Shown piece after piece: positions 51,635 to 59,862 of a stretch of DNA of 64,000 nucleotides. The stretch spans positions 1-64,000 of the forward strand of contig CABRFZ010000009.1 in the NCBI GenBank assembly GCA_902470365.1, read 5' to 3'. The notes beneath the pieces were generated by a model. The model made no database searches. It was not told the origin of the DNA and saw nothing but the letters and a program-made list of their open reading frames with translations. How positions within the stretch are numbered: the first letter of the stretch is position 1; each line of letters opens with the position of its first letter. The translations under genes and the position numbers were made by a program. This DNA comes from an uncultured Collinsella sp. (GTDB lineage: Bacteria; Actinomycetota; Coriobacteriia; Coriobacteriales; Coriobacteriaceae).

Positions 51635-54600
51635 TCACGCTTCGCCCCAGAATCTATGAGTGTTGCGCAGGAGCTGTGCGGTTTTATTCTCGGCGGCTGC
51701 AATGTCCGCCTCGTCAGCCTGCCAGGTCCAGTTGCCCGTGGCCACGCCCGGAACGTTCATGCGCGCGTCGTCGCCAAGCCCCAGGATATCCTGTAGCGGC
51801 ATCATCACCAGGGGAGCGTCGCTTGCCAGCGCGTCGCTCATCAGCTTGGCCGCCACCTCAACACCGCTCGGTTCATCGCCGCCCGCAAAGGTACGGGTGC
51901 ACCAACCGGCCAGCGTCGACGTATCGTGCGTCGAGGTGTACAGAATCTTGCCGGGCGTGGGATGCACACCGCAGCGAACGTCGTAGTCGCTAAACTCCAG
52001 CACGTCCATGCCGGGGAAGCCGCAGGTCGAAGCCATGGCGCGAACACCGGGCGTCAAATAGCCCAGGTCCTCGGCGATAAAGTTGAGCGGACCCAGCTCG
52101 TCGTAGGCGGTCTGGAACAGGTCCTTGCCCGGTCCTGCCAGCCAACGCCCATCAGCGCAAGCCTTGCCTGCGGGGATACTGAAGTAGCTGTGGAAGCCCA
52201 GGAAGTGATCCAGACGTACGCGATCATAGAGCGAAAACGCACGACGTAGGCGATCCATCCACCAGCTATAGCCGTTCTGCTTCATGTGGTCCCAGCGGAA
52301 CGTCGGGTTGCCCCACACCTGGCCCTCGGGTGCAAAGTTGTCGGGCGGCGCGCCGGAAATCTCAATCGCCTTGCCGGTATCGGACAGCCAGAAGTTCTCG
52401 GGTTCGCTCCACGCGTCTGCCGAATCGTCGGACACGTACATAGGAATATCACCGATAACCTCGATGCCCTTCTTGTGCGCATAGTTCATGAGCTCGCACC
52501 AAGCCAGGTCAAAGCGGTACTGCATGTACGCCTGAAGCTCGGCCTCGTTGTGGAAACGCTTGTCGTCGATCAGATGCTCGTTGTAGCGTGCGACATCGGC
52601 CGGCCAATCGTGGCGCGACTCGCCCTCAAAGTACTTCTTAACGGCCATGTAGACGCAGTACTTCTCGAGCCAATCGGCATTGCGATGTTTAAACGCGGTG
52701 TACAGCGGATCGGCATCCTCGCCGCCGCGGGCCTTCCAGGTCTCAAAGTCGGCTGCCAGCTCCTCGTGGCTCTCGGGTAGCAGGTCGATATTGCCTGCAA
52801 AGGCCGAAGGACCGGCGTAAGGGGAGCGGAAGAAATCCGTGGGGTTGACGGGGAGAACCTGCCAGTAGCGCATGCCCATGGCGGCCAGATGGTCGATAAA
52901 GCGACGCGTGGGCGCGCCGATCGTACCGGGCTTGCCGTCGTCGGTCGGCACCGATGTGATATGGCACACAACACCCGCTCCGTGATCGAGCGGTTCCTGC
53001 AGGCGCTGCTCAGCGTGGTGATAGATGATCGACGAACCCAGTGGGTACAGGTCGAGCGTGACCGTACCGTTGTGGATCTCGCACTCGTGACCGCTAATCA
53101 CATCGCTCGCGCATTCGCCGAGCGCCGGAATCGTCACGCGGTGTGAATTGCGCAGGCTGCGGTTGATGATGACGGTCGCGGACTCGCCGTCTTTACCGGT
53201 ACGGTTGTAGGCCAGCACCTCATCATTGAGCGCAAAGGCCTTAATTTCACCGTCGATCATAAACGGCAGCGCGCGACGCACAGCGGATGCGTTCTTGACG
53301 ATCGCAAACGTATCGAAGTCGTGCAGGCTTTCCTTGGTCGGCATGGTACGGCGATTGCCCGGATCGGTGAGCCCCTCAAGGCCGTACTCGTCACCGTAAT
53401 AGATTGAGGGAACGCCCGGGAACGTCATCTGCATGAGCGTCGCCAGCCAAAAGCGGCTCTTGGCCAGGCCCATGGAGTTCTCGTCCAGGCGCCATTTGCT
53501 GCGCTCGCTCTCGGGCAGCTGCGATTCGTCGGGGCCACCGCCGAGCACCGAGATAATGCGCGGGCGGTCGTGGCTCGACAGCAGATTGAGCGCGCAGGAT
53601 AATGCCTCGCGCGGGTAGTTCTCGCGCAGGGTCTCGATATCCTCGGCAGCTTGGTAGGCGTTTTTGTAGCCCATCAAAAAGCCGATGACCATGTCGCGGA
53701 AGGGGTAATCCATAGCAGAGTCCAGCTCGGAGCCCTGCAGGTAGCGACGCAGATGGCCGTAGCTGATCTTGTTGGAGGCGTCTTCCCAGACCTCGCCGAG
53801 CAGCAGCGCGTCGGGCTTTTCGGCAAGTACGGCCTTTTTGATCTCGGTCAGGAAATCGTCCGAAAGCTCGTCGGCCACATCCAGGCGCCAGCCGTGAGCG
53901 CCGGCGCGCAGCCATTTACGAATGACGCCGTCCTTGCCCAGGAGCCGCTCGCGTACCAGTTCGGAGCTCTCATTGATGGCGGGCATATTGCCCACGCCCC
54001 ACCAGCAGTCGTACGAGCCGTCCTCGTGGAAATAAAACGCATCGCGCCACGGCGAATCCTCGCTCTGCCATGCGCCCACGCCGGGGTAGTTGCCATAGCG
54101 GTTGAAGTAGATCGAATCGTCGCCCGTGTGGTTGAACACGCCGTCCAGAATGATGGAAATGCCCAGCTTCTCGGCCGCCTCGCACAGTTCAGTAAAGTCC
54201 TGCTCGGTGCCCAGAATCGGATCGATCTTGGTGTAATCGGCGGTATCGTAGCGATGGTTGCTCGCGGCTTCAAAAATGGGGTTGAGGTAGATGGCCGTAA
54301 AGCCCAGCTCGGCGATGCGAGGCAGGTCTTCCTGGATACCCTTGAGCGATCCGCCGTAAAAGTCCCAGGTCTTGATGGAGCCGTCCTCGGCGCGCTCGTA
54401 CACAGGCGGCTCGTTCCAGTCCTCGACCATGCGGCGCTGAATGCCCTTACGCGGTTTTTCGACCTCGGCCAGCGTACGCTCGCGCCAGTGCTCGTCGCGG
54501 GCATAGCGATCGGGGAAGATCTGGTAGACCATACCGCGCTCGTACCACTCGGGACGAACCTCACGGTGTTTGTAGACGGTGACCTGGAATGACGGCACCT

Positions 54601-54931
54601 CGGCGTAGTCGTAGGTTACGCCCTCGCCGCCGGTGCGTCCCTGCGGTGCTCCCAAGCGGACCTCGGGCTGGCCCTCGATATTACATATAAAGCTGTACCA
54701 GATGAGACAGGGCTCGGTGCACTCAAGCTCTGCGGTAAATATGCCGTCGCCTTCGTGCGTCATGGGATACCGAGACTCCCCGATCTCATCGACCCAGGTG
54801 CGCAGCGTAAGCGTTGCCTGTGCGGGATCGGCATCCTCCAGAATCACGGAGAGGGAAAGGGTAGTTCCTGTGGTCACAGCGCCAAACGGAGTGCGAAACT
54901 GCGGCAGACGGCTGTTGTGTATCAATCTCAT
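51635..54931 (-). CDS. Fused GH13 alpha-glucan hydrolase and GH77 4-alpha-glucanotransferase
   Basis: This 1098-residue protein joins two alpha-glucan enzymes. Residues of about 1-640 form a GH13 amylase-type part: an N-terminal beta domain of about 125 residues, then catalytic Asp351 (AHGWRLDVAD), acid/base Glu380 (LLGEVWED) and Asp455 (LSSHDRPRI), close to neopullulanase or maltogenic amylase. Residues of about 650-1098 are an amylomaltase (MalQ) with nucleophile Asp908 (RVRLDHFLGF), acid/base Glu954 (FIAEDLGYLTPG) and THDTSTLAGW. It probably trims and rearranges maltodextrins released from glycogen or dietary starch. No signal peptide is seen, so it acts in the cytoplasm. It lies downstream of the glg genes on the same strand. 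Confidence 0.9.
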   Translation of the reverse strand: MRLIHNSRLPQFRTPFGAVTTGTTLSLSVILEDADPAQATLTLRTWVDEIGESRYPMTHEGDGIFTAELECTEPCLIWYSFICNIEGQPEVRLGAPQGRTGGEGVTYDYAEVPSFQVTVYKHREVRPEWYERGMVYQIFPDRYARDEHWRERTLAEVEKPRKGIQRRMVEDWNEPPVYERAEDGSIKTWDFYGGSLKGIQEDLPRIAELGFTAIYLNPIFEAASNHRYDTADYTKIDPILGTEQDFTELCEAAEKLGISIILDGVFNHTGDDSIYFNRYGNYPGVGAWQSEDSPWRDAFYFHEDGSYDCWWGVGNMPAINESSELVRERLLGKDGVIRKWLRAGAHGWRLDVADELSDDFLTEIKKAVLAEKPDALLLGEVWEDASNKISYGHLRRYLQGSELDSAMDYPFRDMVIGFLMGYKNAYQAAEDIETLRENYPREALSCALNLLSSHDRPRIISVLGGGPDESQLPESERSKWRLDENSMGLAKSRFWLATLMQMTFPGVPSIYYGDEYGLEGLTDPGNRRTMPTKESLHDFDTFAIVKNASAVRRALPFMIDGEIKAFALNDEVLAYNRTGKDGESATVIINRSLRNSHRVTIPALGECASDVISGHECEIHNGTVTLDLYPLGSSIIYHHAEQRLQEPLDHGAGVVCHITSVPTDDGKPGTIGAPTRRFIDHLAAMGMRYWQVLPVNPTDFFRSPYAGPSAFAGNIDLLPESHEELAADFETWKARGGEDADPLYTAFKHRNADWLEKYCVYMAVKKYFEGESRHDWPADVARYNEHLIDDKRFHNEAELQAYMQYRFDLAWCELMNYAHKKGIEVIGDIPMYVSDDSADAWSEPENFWLSDTGKAIEISGAPPDNFAPEGQVWGNPTFRWDHMKQNGYSWWMDRLRRAFSLYDRVRLDHFLGFHSYFSIPAGKACADGRWLAGPGKDLFQTAYDELGPLNFIAEDLGYLTPGVRAMASTCGFPGMDVLEFSDYDVRCGVHPTPGKILYTSTHDTSTLAGWCTRTFAGGDEPSGVEVAAKLMSDALASDAPLVMMPLQDILGLGDDARMNVPGVATGNWTWQADEADIAAAENKTAQLLRNTHRFWGEA

Positions 54932-55086
54932 AGTACGGTCCAGTTCAATAGAATCATGGCCTGCTGGCCATGGGCTTTACGCACAGGATGTAAGTATATC
55001 TGTTGTACACAGGCTGTATAAACAACATCCGTTTACCATCGGCGAACGGTTGTCCTAGAAAATCGTTTTACCAACTACCTACAGAG

Positions 55087-55113
55087 AAGGGGCGCCCGGT
55101 TGAAGCGCCCCTT
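55087..55113 (-). terminator. Rho-independent type hairpin after glgA
   Basis: AAGGGGCGC (55087-55095) pairs with GCGCCCCTT (55105-55113) around nine bases, 37 bases after the glgA stop on the minus strand. The T run is weak (TTCTCT). The remainder of 54932-55149 probably holds the promoter of the GH13-GH77 gene; no gene is seen there. Confidence 0.65.
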
Positions 55114-55149
55114 ACTTAGGGTTTGATTAGGTTTTAAATCGTCTGTGGG

Positions 55150-57384
55150 CTAGCGACGCTTGCGGGTGGCCGTTGCCTTGCGGACGGACGTCTTCTTGGT
55201 CGGAGCCTTATCCTCGGCCTGAGCGGTGGGGGAGACCGGAGTCTTCTTGGCGGGCTCGGGCTTGGCCGTAGCCTTTGGAGCGGTCTTGACCTCAGCGGCC
55301 TTCGGCGCCGGCTTGGTCTTTACCTCGGCCTTGGGCTCCTCTTTGGCAGCAGCGGGCTTAGTCTCTGCCTTGGGAGTCGTGGTCTTTGCCGTGGTCTTCT
55401 TGGCCGTCGTCGTGCGCTTTCGCGTGGTGGTCTTGACGGCGGGCTTGGCCTCGACGGTTGCCTCCGCCTTGGACTCGGCAGGCGTTTCCTCGACCTTGGT
55501 GGCCGGCTTTGCGGCAGCCTTGGGGGCAGCCTTCGTTGCGGTGGTCTTGGTAGCCGTCGCCTTGGTAGCTGTAGCCTTCTTGGCGGCCACGGTCTTGGTC
55601 GTGGTCGTCTTCTTGGCAGCGGCGGTCGTGCGCTTGCGCGTGGTCGTTGCCTTGGCAGCAGTCGTCTTTGCTGCGGCGGTCTTGGTGACGGCAGCCTTTG
55701 TCGTCGTAACCTTCTTAGCGGTTGTCTTGCCGGTCGTGGTCTTCTTAGCTGCGGGCTTTGCAGCGGGCTTGACCTCGACCTCTGCCTCAGGAGCAACCTC
55801 AGCCTTCACCTCAGGCTCGGCCTTTGTGGTCTCAGCCTTAACCGGCTTCTCCTCGGCCTTGGGCTCCTCTGCGGCCACCGGCTCAGCCGCAGCCTCCACA
55901 ACTGCCGCCGGCCTCTCAATCTCCGGATGCATAAAGAAGTACAGGTCCAGATACTTATCGGCCGAGCGCGTCCAGCTAAAGTCCTGGCTCATGGCCTGCG
56001 TGACCAGCTGGTTCCAGGCGTCGCGGTTGTCCCAGAACAGGCGTGCCGCGCGGAACACCGCGTCGCCCATCTCGTCGCCGTTAAAGTTGCTAAACGAAAA
56101 GCCCGTGCCCTCGCCGGTAAACTCGTTATACGGAATCACCGTGTCCTTCAGGCCACCGGTCTCGCGCACGATGGGCAGGGTGCCGTAGCGCATGGCGATG
56201 ATCTGCGACAGGCCGCAGGGCTCAAACTTCGAAGGCATCAGGAACATATCGGCAGCGGCATACATACGCTGCGACAGCGCAGGATCGAACTCGATGCGCG
56301 CGGCCATGGTGCCGGGGTACTTGTCCTGGAAGTAGCGCAGACCGTCCTCGTAGTCGCGGTCGCCGGTGCCCAGCACCGCCACCTGCACGCCGCCGGACAA
56401 AATGCGGTCGAGCGCGTACATGACCAGGTCCATTCCCTTCTGGCGCGTCAGGCGCGTGACCATCACCATGAGCGGACGGTCGTCGCGAACCTCGAGCCCC
56501 AGCTCTTCCTGCAGCTTGGCCTTGCACACGGCCTTGCCGGAACGGTCATCAACTGTGTAGTTTGCGGCAATGCGCTTGTCGGTCGCCGGGTCAAAGCCCG
56601 CCACGTCGATGCCGTTCAAAATGCCCTGCAGCGCATAGGAGCGCTCGCGCAGCACGCCGTCCAGGCCCTCGCCAAACTCCGGCGTCTGGATCTCGTTGGC
56701 ATAGGTGGGGCTCACCGTGGTGATGGCATCGGCATAGCGCAGCGCGCCCAGCATGTAGTTGATGCTGCAGGCGTCGCAACGCAGCTGCGAGGCGGCCGCC
56801 GGAATATGCGCCACACCCAGGATGTCCTCCATCACGGTGTCGCTAAACTGGCCCTGGAACGCCACGTTGTGGATCGAGAACACGGTCTTGACGCGGTCGT
56901 ACAGCGGCAGGCCCTGGTAGAACTCGCGCAAGAACACGGGCGCCAGTGCCGTCTGCCAGTCGTTGCAGTGCAGGATGTCGCACTCAAAGCCGGCCGGCAG
57001 GTGCTGCAGGCTCTCGGTGATGGCCTTGGAGAAGAACGCAAAGCGCTCGCCGTCGTCAAAGAAGCCGTACGGATAGTCGCGCGCAAAGTAGCGCTCGTTG
57101 TCAATAAACATATACGTGACGCCGTCGTGCTCGAGCTTCTCGAGCCCGCAGTACTCGTTGCGCCAGCCCAGGCTCACGTAAAAGTCGGAGAAGTGCTCCA
57201 TCTGCGCCTTGTACTCGTCCTTGATGGTGGCGTACTTGGGCACCATCACGATGACCTCGGCGCCGGCGCGCACAAGCGCCGCAGGCAGTGAGCCCGCCAC
57301 GTCGCCCAGGCCACCGGTCTTTACAAACGGTGCGCACTCGGCCGACGCAAACACGATCTGCATCTTTTTGCTGGAATCTGCCAT
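55150..57384 (-). CDS. glgA: Glycogen synthase with a long histone-H1-like C-terminal tail
   Basis: This 744-residue protein has a normal bacterial GT5 glycogen synthase core (about residues 1-485): FASAECAPFVKTGGLGDV with the ADP-glucose-binding KTGGL, the VFSIHNVAFQGQF region and PSKFEPCGLSQIIAM with the catalytic Glu. It extends glycogen from ADP-glucose. From about residue 490 to the end comes a low-complexity tail of about 255 residues. It is first acidic (Glu/Ala/Pro), then rich in Lys/Ala/Thr with repeats such as AAKKTTT and KATATKTTATK, ending ATRKRR. It resembles histone H1 or AlgP-type tails and is far from normal for GlgA, which is about 480 residues. The ATG at 57384 is chosen because GGGAGA precedes it and the core begins there. 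Confidence 0.93.
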   Translation of the reverse strand: MADSSKKMQIVFASAECAPFVKTGGLGDVAGSLPAALVRAGAEVIVMVPKYATIKDEYKAQMEHFSDFYVSLGWRNEYCGLEKLEHDGVTYMFIDNERYFARDYPYGFFDDGERFAFFSKAITESLQHLPAGFECDILHCNDWQTALAPVFLREFYQGLPLYDRVKTVFSIHNVAFQGQFSDTVMEDILGVAHIPAAASQLRCDACSINYMLGALRYADAITTVSPTYANEIQTPEFGEGLDGVLRERSYALQGILNGIDVAGFDPATDKRIAANYTVDDRSGKAVCKAKLQEELGLEVRDDRPLMVMVTRLTRQKGMDLVMYALDRILSGGVQVAVLGTGDRDYEDGLRYFQDKYPGTMAARIEFDPALSQRMYAAADMFLMPSKFEPCGLSQIIAMRYGTLPIVRETGGLKDTVIPYNEFTGEGTGFSFSNFNGDEMGDAVFRAARLFWDNRDAWNQLVTQAMSQDFSWTRSADKYLDLYFFMHPEIERPAAVVEAAAEPVAAEEPKAEEKPVKAETTKAEPEVKAEVAPEAEVEVKPAAKPAAKKTTTGKTTAKKVTTTKAAVTKTAAAKTTAAKATTTRKRTTAAAKKTTTTKTVAAKKATATKATATKTTATKAAPKAAAKPATKVEETPAESKAEATVEAKPAVKTTTRKRTTTAKKTTAKTTTPKAETKPAAAKEEPKAEVKTKPAPKAAEVKTAPKATAKPEPAKKTPVSPTAQAEDKAPTKKTSVRKATATRKRR

Positions 57385-57407
57385 ATTGTCTCCCTGTTGC
57401 AATTCGA

Positions 57408-57441
57408 GAATAGCCGCCTGGCGCAAACCGGGCGGCTATTC
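57408..57441 (-). terminator. Hairpin between glgD and glgA
   Basis: GAATAGCCGCC (57408-57418) pairs perfectly with GGCGGCTATTC (57431-57441) around 12 bases. It lies between the glgD stop and the glgA start on the minus strand with no T run, so it may be a processing site or a weak terminator. Confidence 0.5.
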
Positions 57442-57473
57442 TACATGTTACGAGCGATGTTGCGGTGCCTACG

Positions 57474-58601
57474 TTAATGCACGATGGTGGTATCGGGAGT
57501 TAACGGGGCCTTGCCCAGCACCAGGATGTTCTCGGGTGTGCCGCGAAGCTCGGTGTTGGTGGGAACCACGTTGTTCTTGTCCAGGATGGCGTTCTCAACG
57601 CGTGCGCCGCTCTTGATGATGCAGCTCTGGTTGATGATCGAGTTGGTCACCGAAGCGCCTTCCTCAACCACAACGCCGCGCGACAGGATCGAGTTGCGCA
57701 CGGTGCCCTTGATGATGCAGCCAGCCGAGATGATCGAGTTGCACGCGTGGCTGCCGGTCGCATAGCGCGAAGGCGGCACGTCGTGGGCCTTGGTCAGGAT
57801 CGGGCGCTCGGGATCGAAGAGCTGGTCTGCCACGGTCTGGTCGAGCAGGTCCATGCTGCGGCGATAGAGCGACTTCTCGCTAAACACGCCCACGACCTCG
57901 CCCTTGTACTCGTAGCTGCACACGTCTATGTTGCCAAAGTCGCCCTGGAGCGCCTCGAGCAGGTCCAGATAGTCGGCGGCCTGGTAGTGGTCGATAATCT
58001 CGAGCAGCGTCTCGCGGTTGACGATGCAGCAGTCCATAGAGGCGTTGTCGCCGTACACGACGCCGGCGCTCACGCCCGTCAGGCGGCCGTTCTCGTTAAT
58101 CTCGAGCTTGGTCTCGTCATCGACGTTGCGCGTGGCCTTGCAGTACACCACGGTCATCTGGGCGCCGGAGTTCTCGTGCGCGTCGATGATGGTGTTGAGG
58201 TCCATGTTAAAGATAATGTTGGTGCCCATCATCACGACATAGGGTTTGTCCGAGCGTTGGAACAGCGTCTTGTTGGAGATGATGTCGCGTAGTAGGAAGC
58301 GCATGCCGCCCTTGGTGGTGCCATACGCGTTGCCGGGCACCATGAACAGGCCGCCCTTCTTGCGGTCCAGGCCCCAGTCCTTGCCCGAGCCCACGTGGTC
58401 GATCAGCGAGCGGTAGTTGCCCGGCATGACGACGCCGACGGTCTTAATGCCGGCATTCATCATGTTGGACAGCGGGAAGTCGATCAGGCGGTAGCGGCCC
58501 AAAAACGGAACGGACGCGATGGGGCGGTCCTTGAGCAGCACGCTGCCGTAGGTCGAAGAGTAGTTAGCGGTGATATAACCGATGGCCTTGCGATTGATCA
58601 T
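57474..58601 (-). CDS. glgD: Glucose-1-phosphate adenylyltransferase subunit GlgD
   Basis: This 375-residue protein is the GlgD-type partner of GlgC in the ADP-glucose pyrophosphorylase. It has the nucleotidyltransferase fold (VPFLGRYRLIDFPLSNMMNAG) and a C-terminal left-handed beta-helix (HACNSIISAGCIIKGTVRNS). The N-terminal GGxGxRL ATP/phosphate loop of GlgC is absent (ITANYSSTYGSV instead), as in other GlgD proteins thought to be regulatory. The ATG at 58601 lies four bases from the glgC stop, so the two are cotranslated. Confidence 0.9.
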   Translation of the reverse strand: MINRKAIGYITANYSSTYGSVLLKDRPIASVPFLGRYRLIDFPLSNMMNAGIKTVGVVMPGNYRSLIDHVGSGKDWGLDRKKGGLFMVPGNAYGTTKGGMRFLLRDIISNKTLFQRSDKPYVVMMGTNIIFNMDLNTIIDAHENSGAQMTVVYCKATRNVDDETKLEINENGRLTGVSAGVVYGDNASMDCCIVNRETLLEIIDHYQAADYLDLLEALQGDFGNIDVCSYEYKGEVVGVFSEKSLYRRSMDLLDQTVADQLFDPERPILTKAHDVPPSRYATGSHACNSIISAGCIIKGTVRNSILSRGVVVEEGASVTNSIINQSCIIKSGARVENAILDKNNVVPTNTELRGTPENILVLGKAPLTPDTTIVH

Positions 58602-58605
58602 CGGA

Positions 58606-59754
58606 TCATTCCCCCTTCCCGATAACGACGTCATTTCCAACGACGGCCGTATCCTTGGTGGTATCGACAGAGCCGAGCTTCACGCCCTCTTCGACCGTGG
58701 AGTTCTCGCCCAAAATAGCGCGGCAGATGTGCGCGCCGCTCTTAACGTGCGCACCCGGCAGCAGCACGGAGTCCTCGACCACGGCGCGCTCCTCGATGAT
58801 GACATCGGTCGAAAGGATCGAGTGGCGAGCGGTGCCGTAGATCTTGCAGCCGTTGGAGACCAGGCAGTCGTCTAGGCGGCCGTCCGGGCCAATGTAGTGC
58901 GGCGGACGCGTGGTGATGTTGGACATGATGGGGAAGTTCTTGTCAAACAGATCGAACTCGGGGTTGTTGCCCAGCAGATCCATCGAGGTCTCGTGGAAGC
59001 TGGCGATGGTGCCGACATCCTTCCAAAAGCCGTGGAACTCGTAGCTGTACAAGCGCTTGTTCTCGCCGAGCAGCTTGGGGATGATGTCCTTGCCAAAGTC
59101 GTGGCTCGAGCGCTGGTCCAGAGCGTCCTGCTCGAGCGCCTCGATCAGCACGTCGGCCGAGAAGATGTAGATGCCCATGGACGCGAGGTTCGAATCGGGC
59201 TTCTCGGGCTTCTCGGTAAACTTGGTGATGCGGCCGTCCTCGGGGTCGGTGGTCAGGATGCCAAAGCGGCTGGCCTCCTCCCACGGCACGGGCATAACGC
59301 TCACGGTGAGGTCGGCGTTATTCTCAATGTGCGTCTTGAGCATCTTGCGGTAGTCCATGCGATACAGGTGATCGCCCGAAAGAATCAGGACGTACTTGGG
59401 GTCGTTGGCCTTGATGTAGTCGAGGTTCTGCGTAATGGCGTCGGCCGTGCCCGCATACCAGGCGCCACCGGTCTGCGTCTCGTACGGCGGCAGGATCGAA
59501 ACGCCGCCGTCGCGGCTGTCCAGATCCCAAGCCTCGCCGGAGCCCACGTAGGCATGCAGCAGATAGGGGCGATACTGCGTCAGAACGCCCACCGTGTCGA
59601 TGCCCGAGTTGGAGCAGTTGGACAGCGAAAAGTCGATAATGCGGAACTTGCCACCAAAGCTAACCGCCGGCTTAGCGATCTTTTGGGTGAGTGCCCCCAA
59701 TCGGCTGCCCTGTCCTCCTGCGAGGAGCATTGCGATGCATTCTTTCTTACTCAT
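58606..59754 (-). CDS. glgC: Glucose-1-phosphate adenylyltransferase
   Basis: This 382-residue enzyme makes ADP-glucose from glucose 1-phosphate and ATP, the committed step of glycogen synthesis. It shows the N-terminal MLLAGGQGSRLGALTQK loop, KPAVSFGGKFRIIDFSLSNC, WYAGTADAITQNL and LILSGDHLYRMDY. The C-terminus has the usual beta-helix (ARHSILSTDVIIEERAVVE). It is followed by glgD and is preceded by glgP after about 108 bases that include a GC-rich hairpin near 59790-59826. Confidence 0.95.
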   Translation of the reverse strand: MSKKECIAMLLAGGQGSRLGALTQKIAKPAVSFGGKFRIIDFSLSNCSNSGIDTVGVLTQYRPYLLHAYVGSGEAWDLDSRDGGVSILPPYETQTGGAWYAGTADAITQNLDYIKANDPKYVLILSGDHLYRMDYRKMLKTHIENNADLTVSVMPVPWEEASRFGILTTDPEDGRITKFTEKPEKPDSNLASMGIYIFSADVLIEALEQDALDQRSSHDFGKDIIPKLLGENKRLYSYEFHGFWKDVGTIASFHETSMDLLGNNPEFDLFDKNFPIMSNITTRPPHYIGPDGRLDDCLVSNGCKIYGTARHSILSTDVIIEERAVVEDSVLLPGAHVKSGAHICRAILGENSTVEEGVKLGSVDTTKDTAVVGNDVVIGKGE

Positions 59755-59862
59755 CGATTTCTCCTTCTGTCATCGATGTTCTTAAACCCATTAGCGACGG
59801 GCGCAGCGCTCGGTCGCGCCCGTCGAGTAATGCCGTGCTGGCATAAGGGAGCTCGCGCGCCT

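Noticed and set aside
55153..55917. The GlgA tail as a frameshift or sequencing artefact
   Set aside because: The frame stays open for 255 codons with a steady Lys/Ala/Thr/Pro composition, ends in a normal stop, and the neighbouring GlgB has a tail of the same kind.
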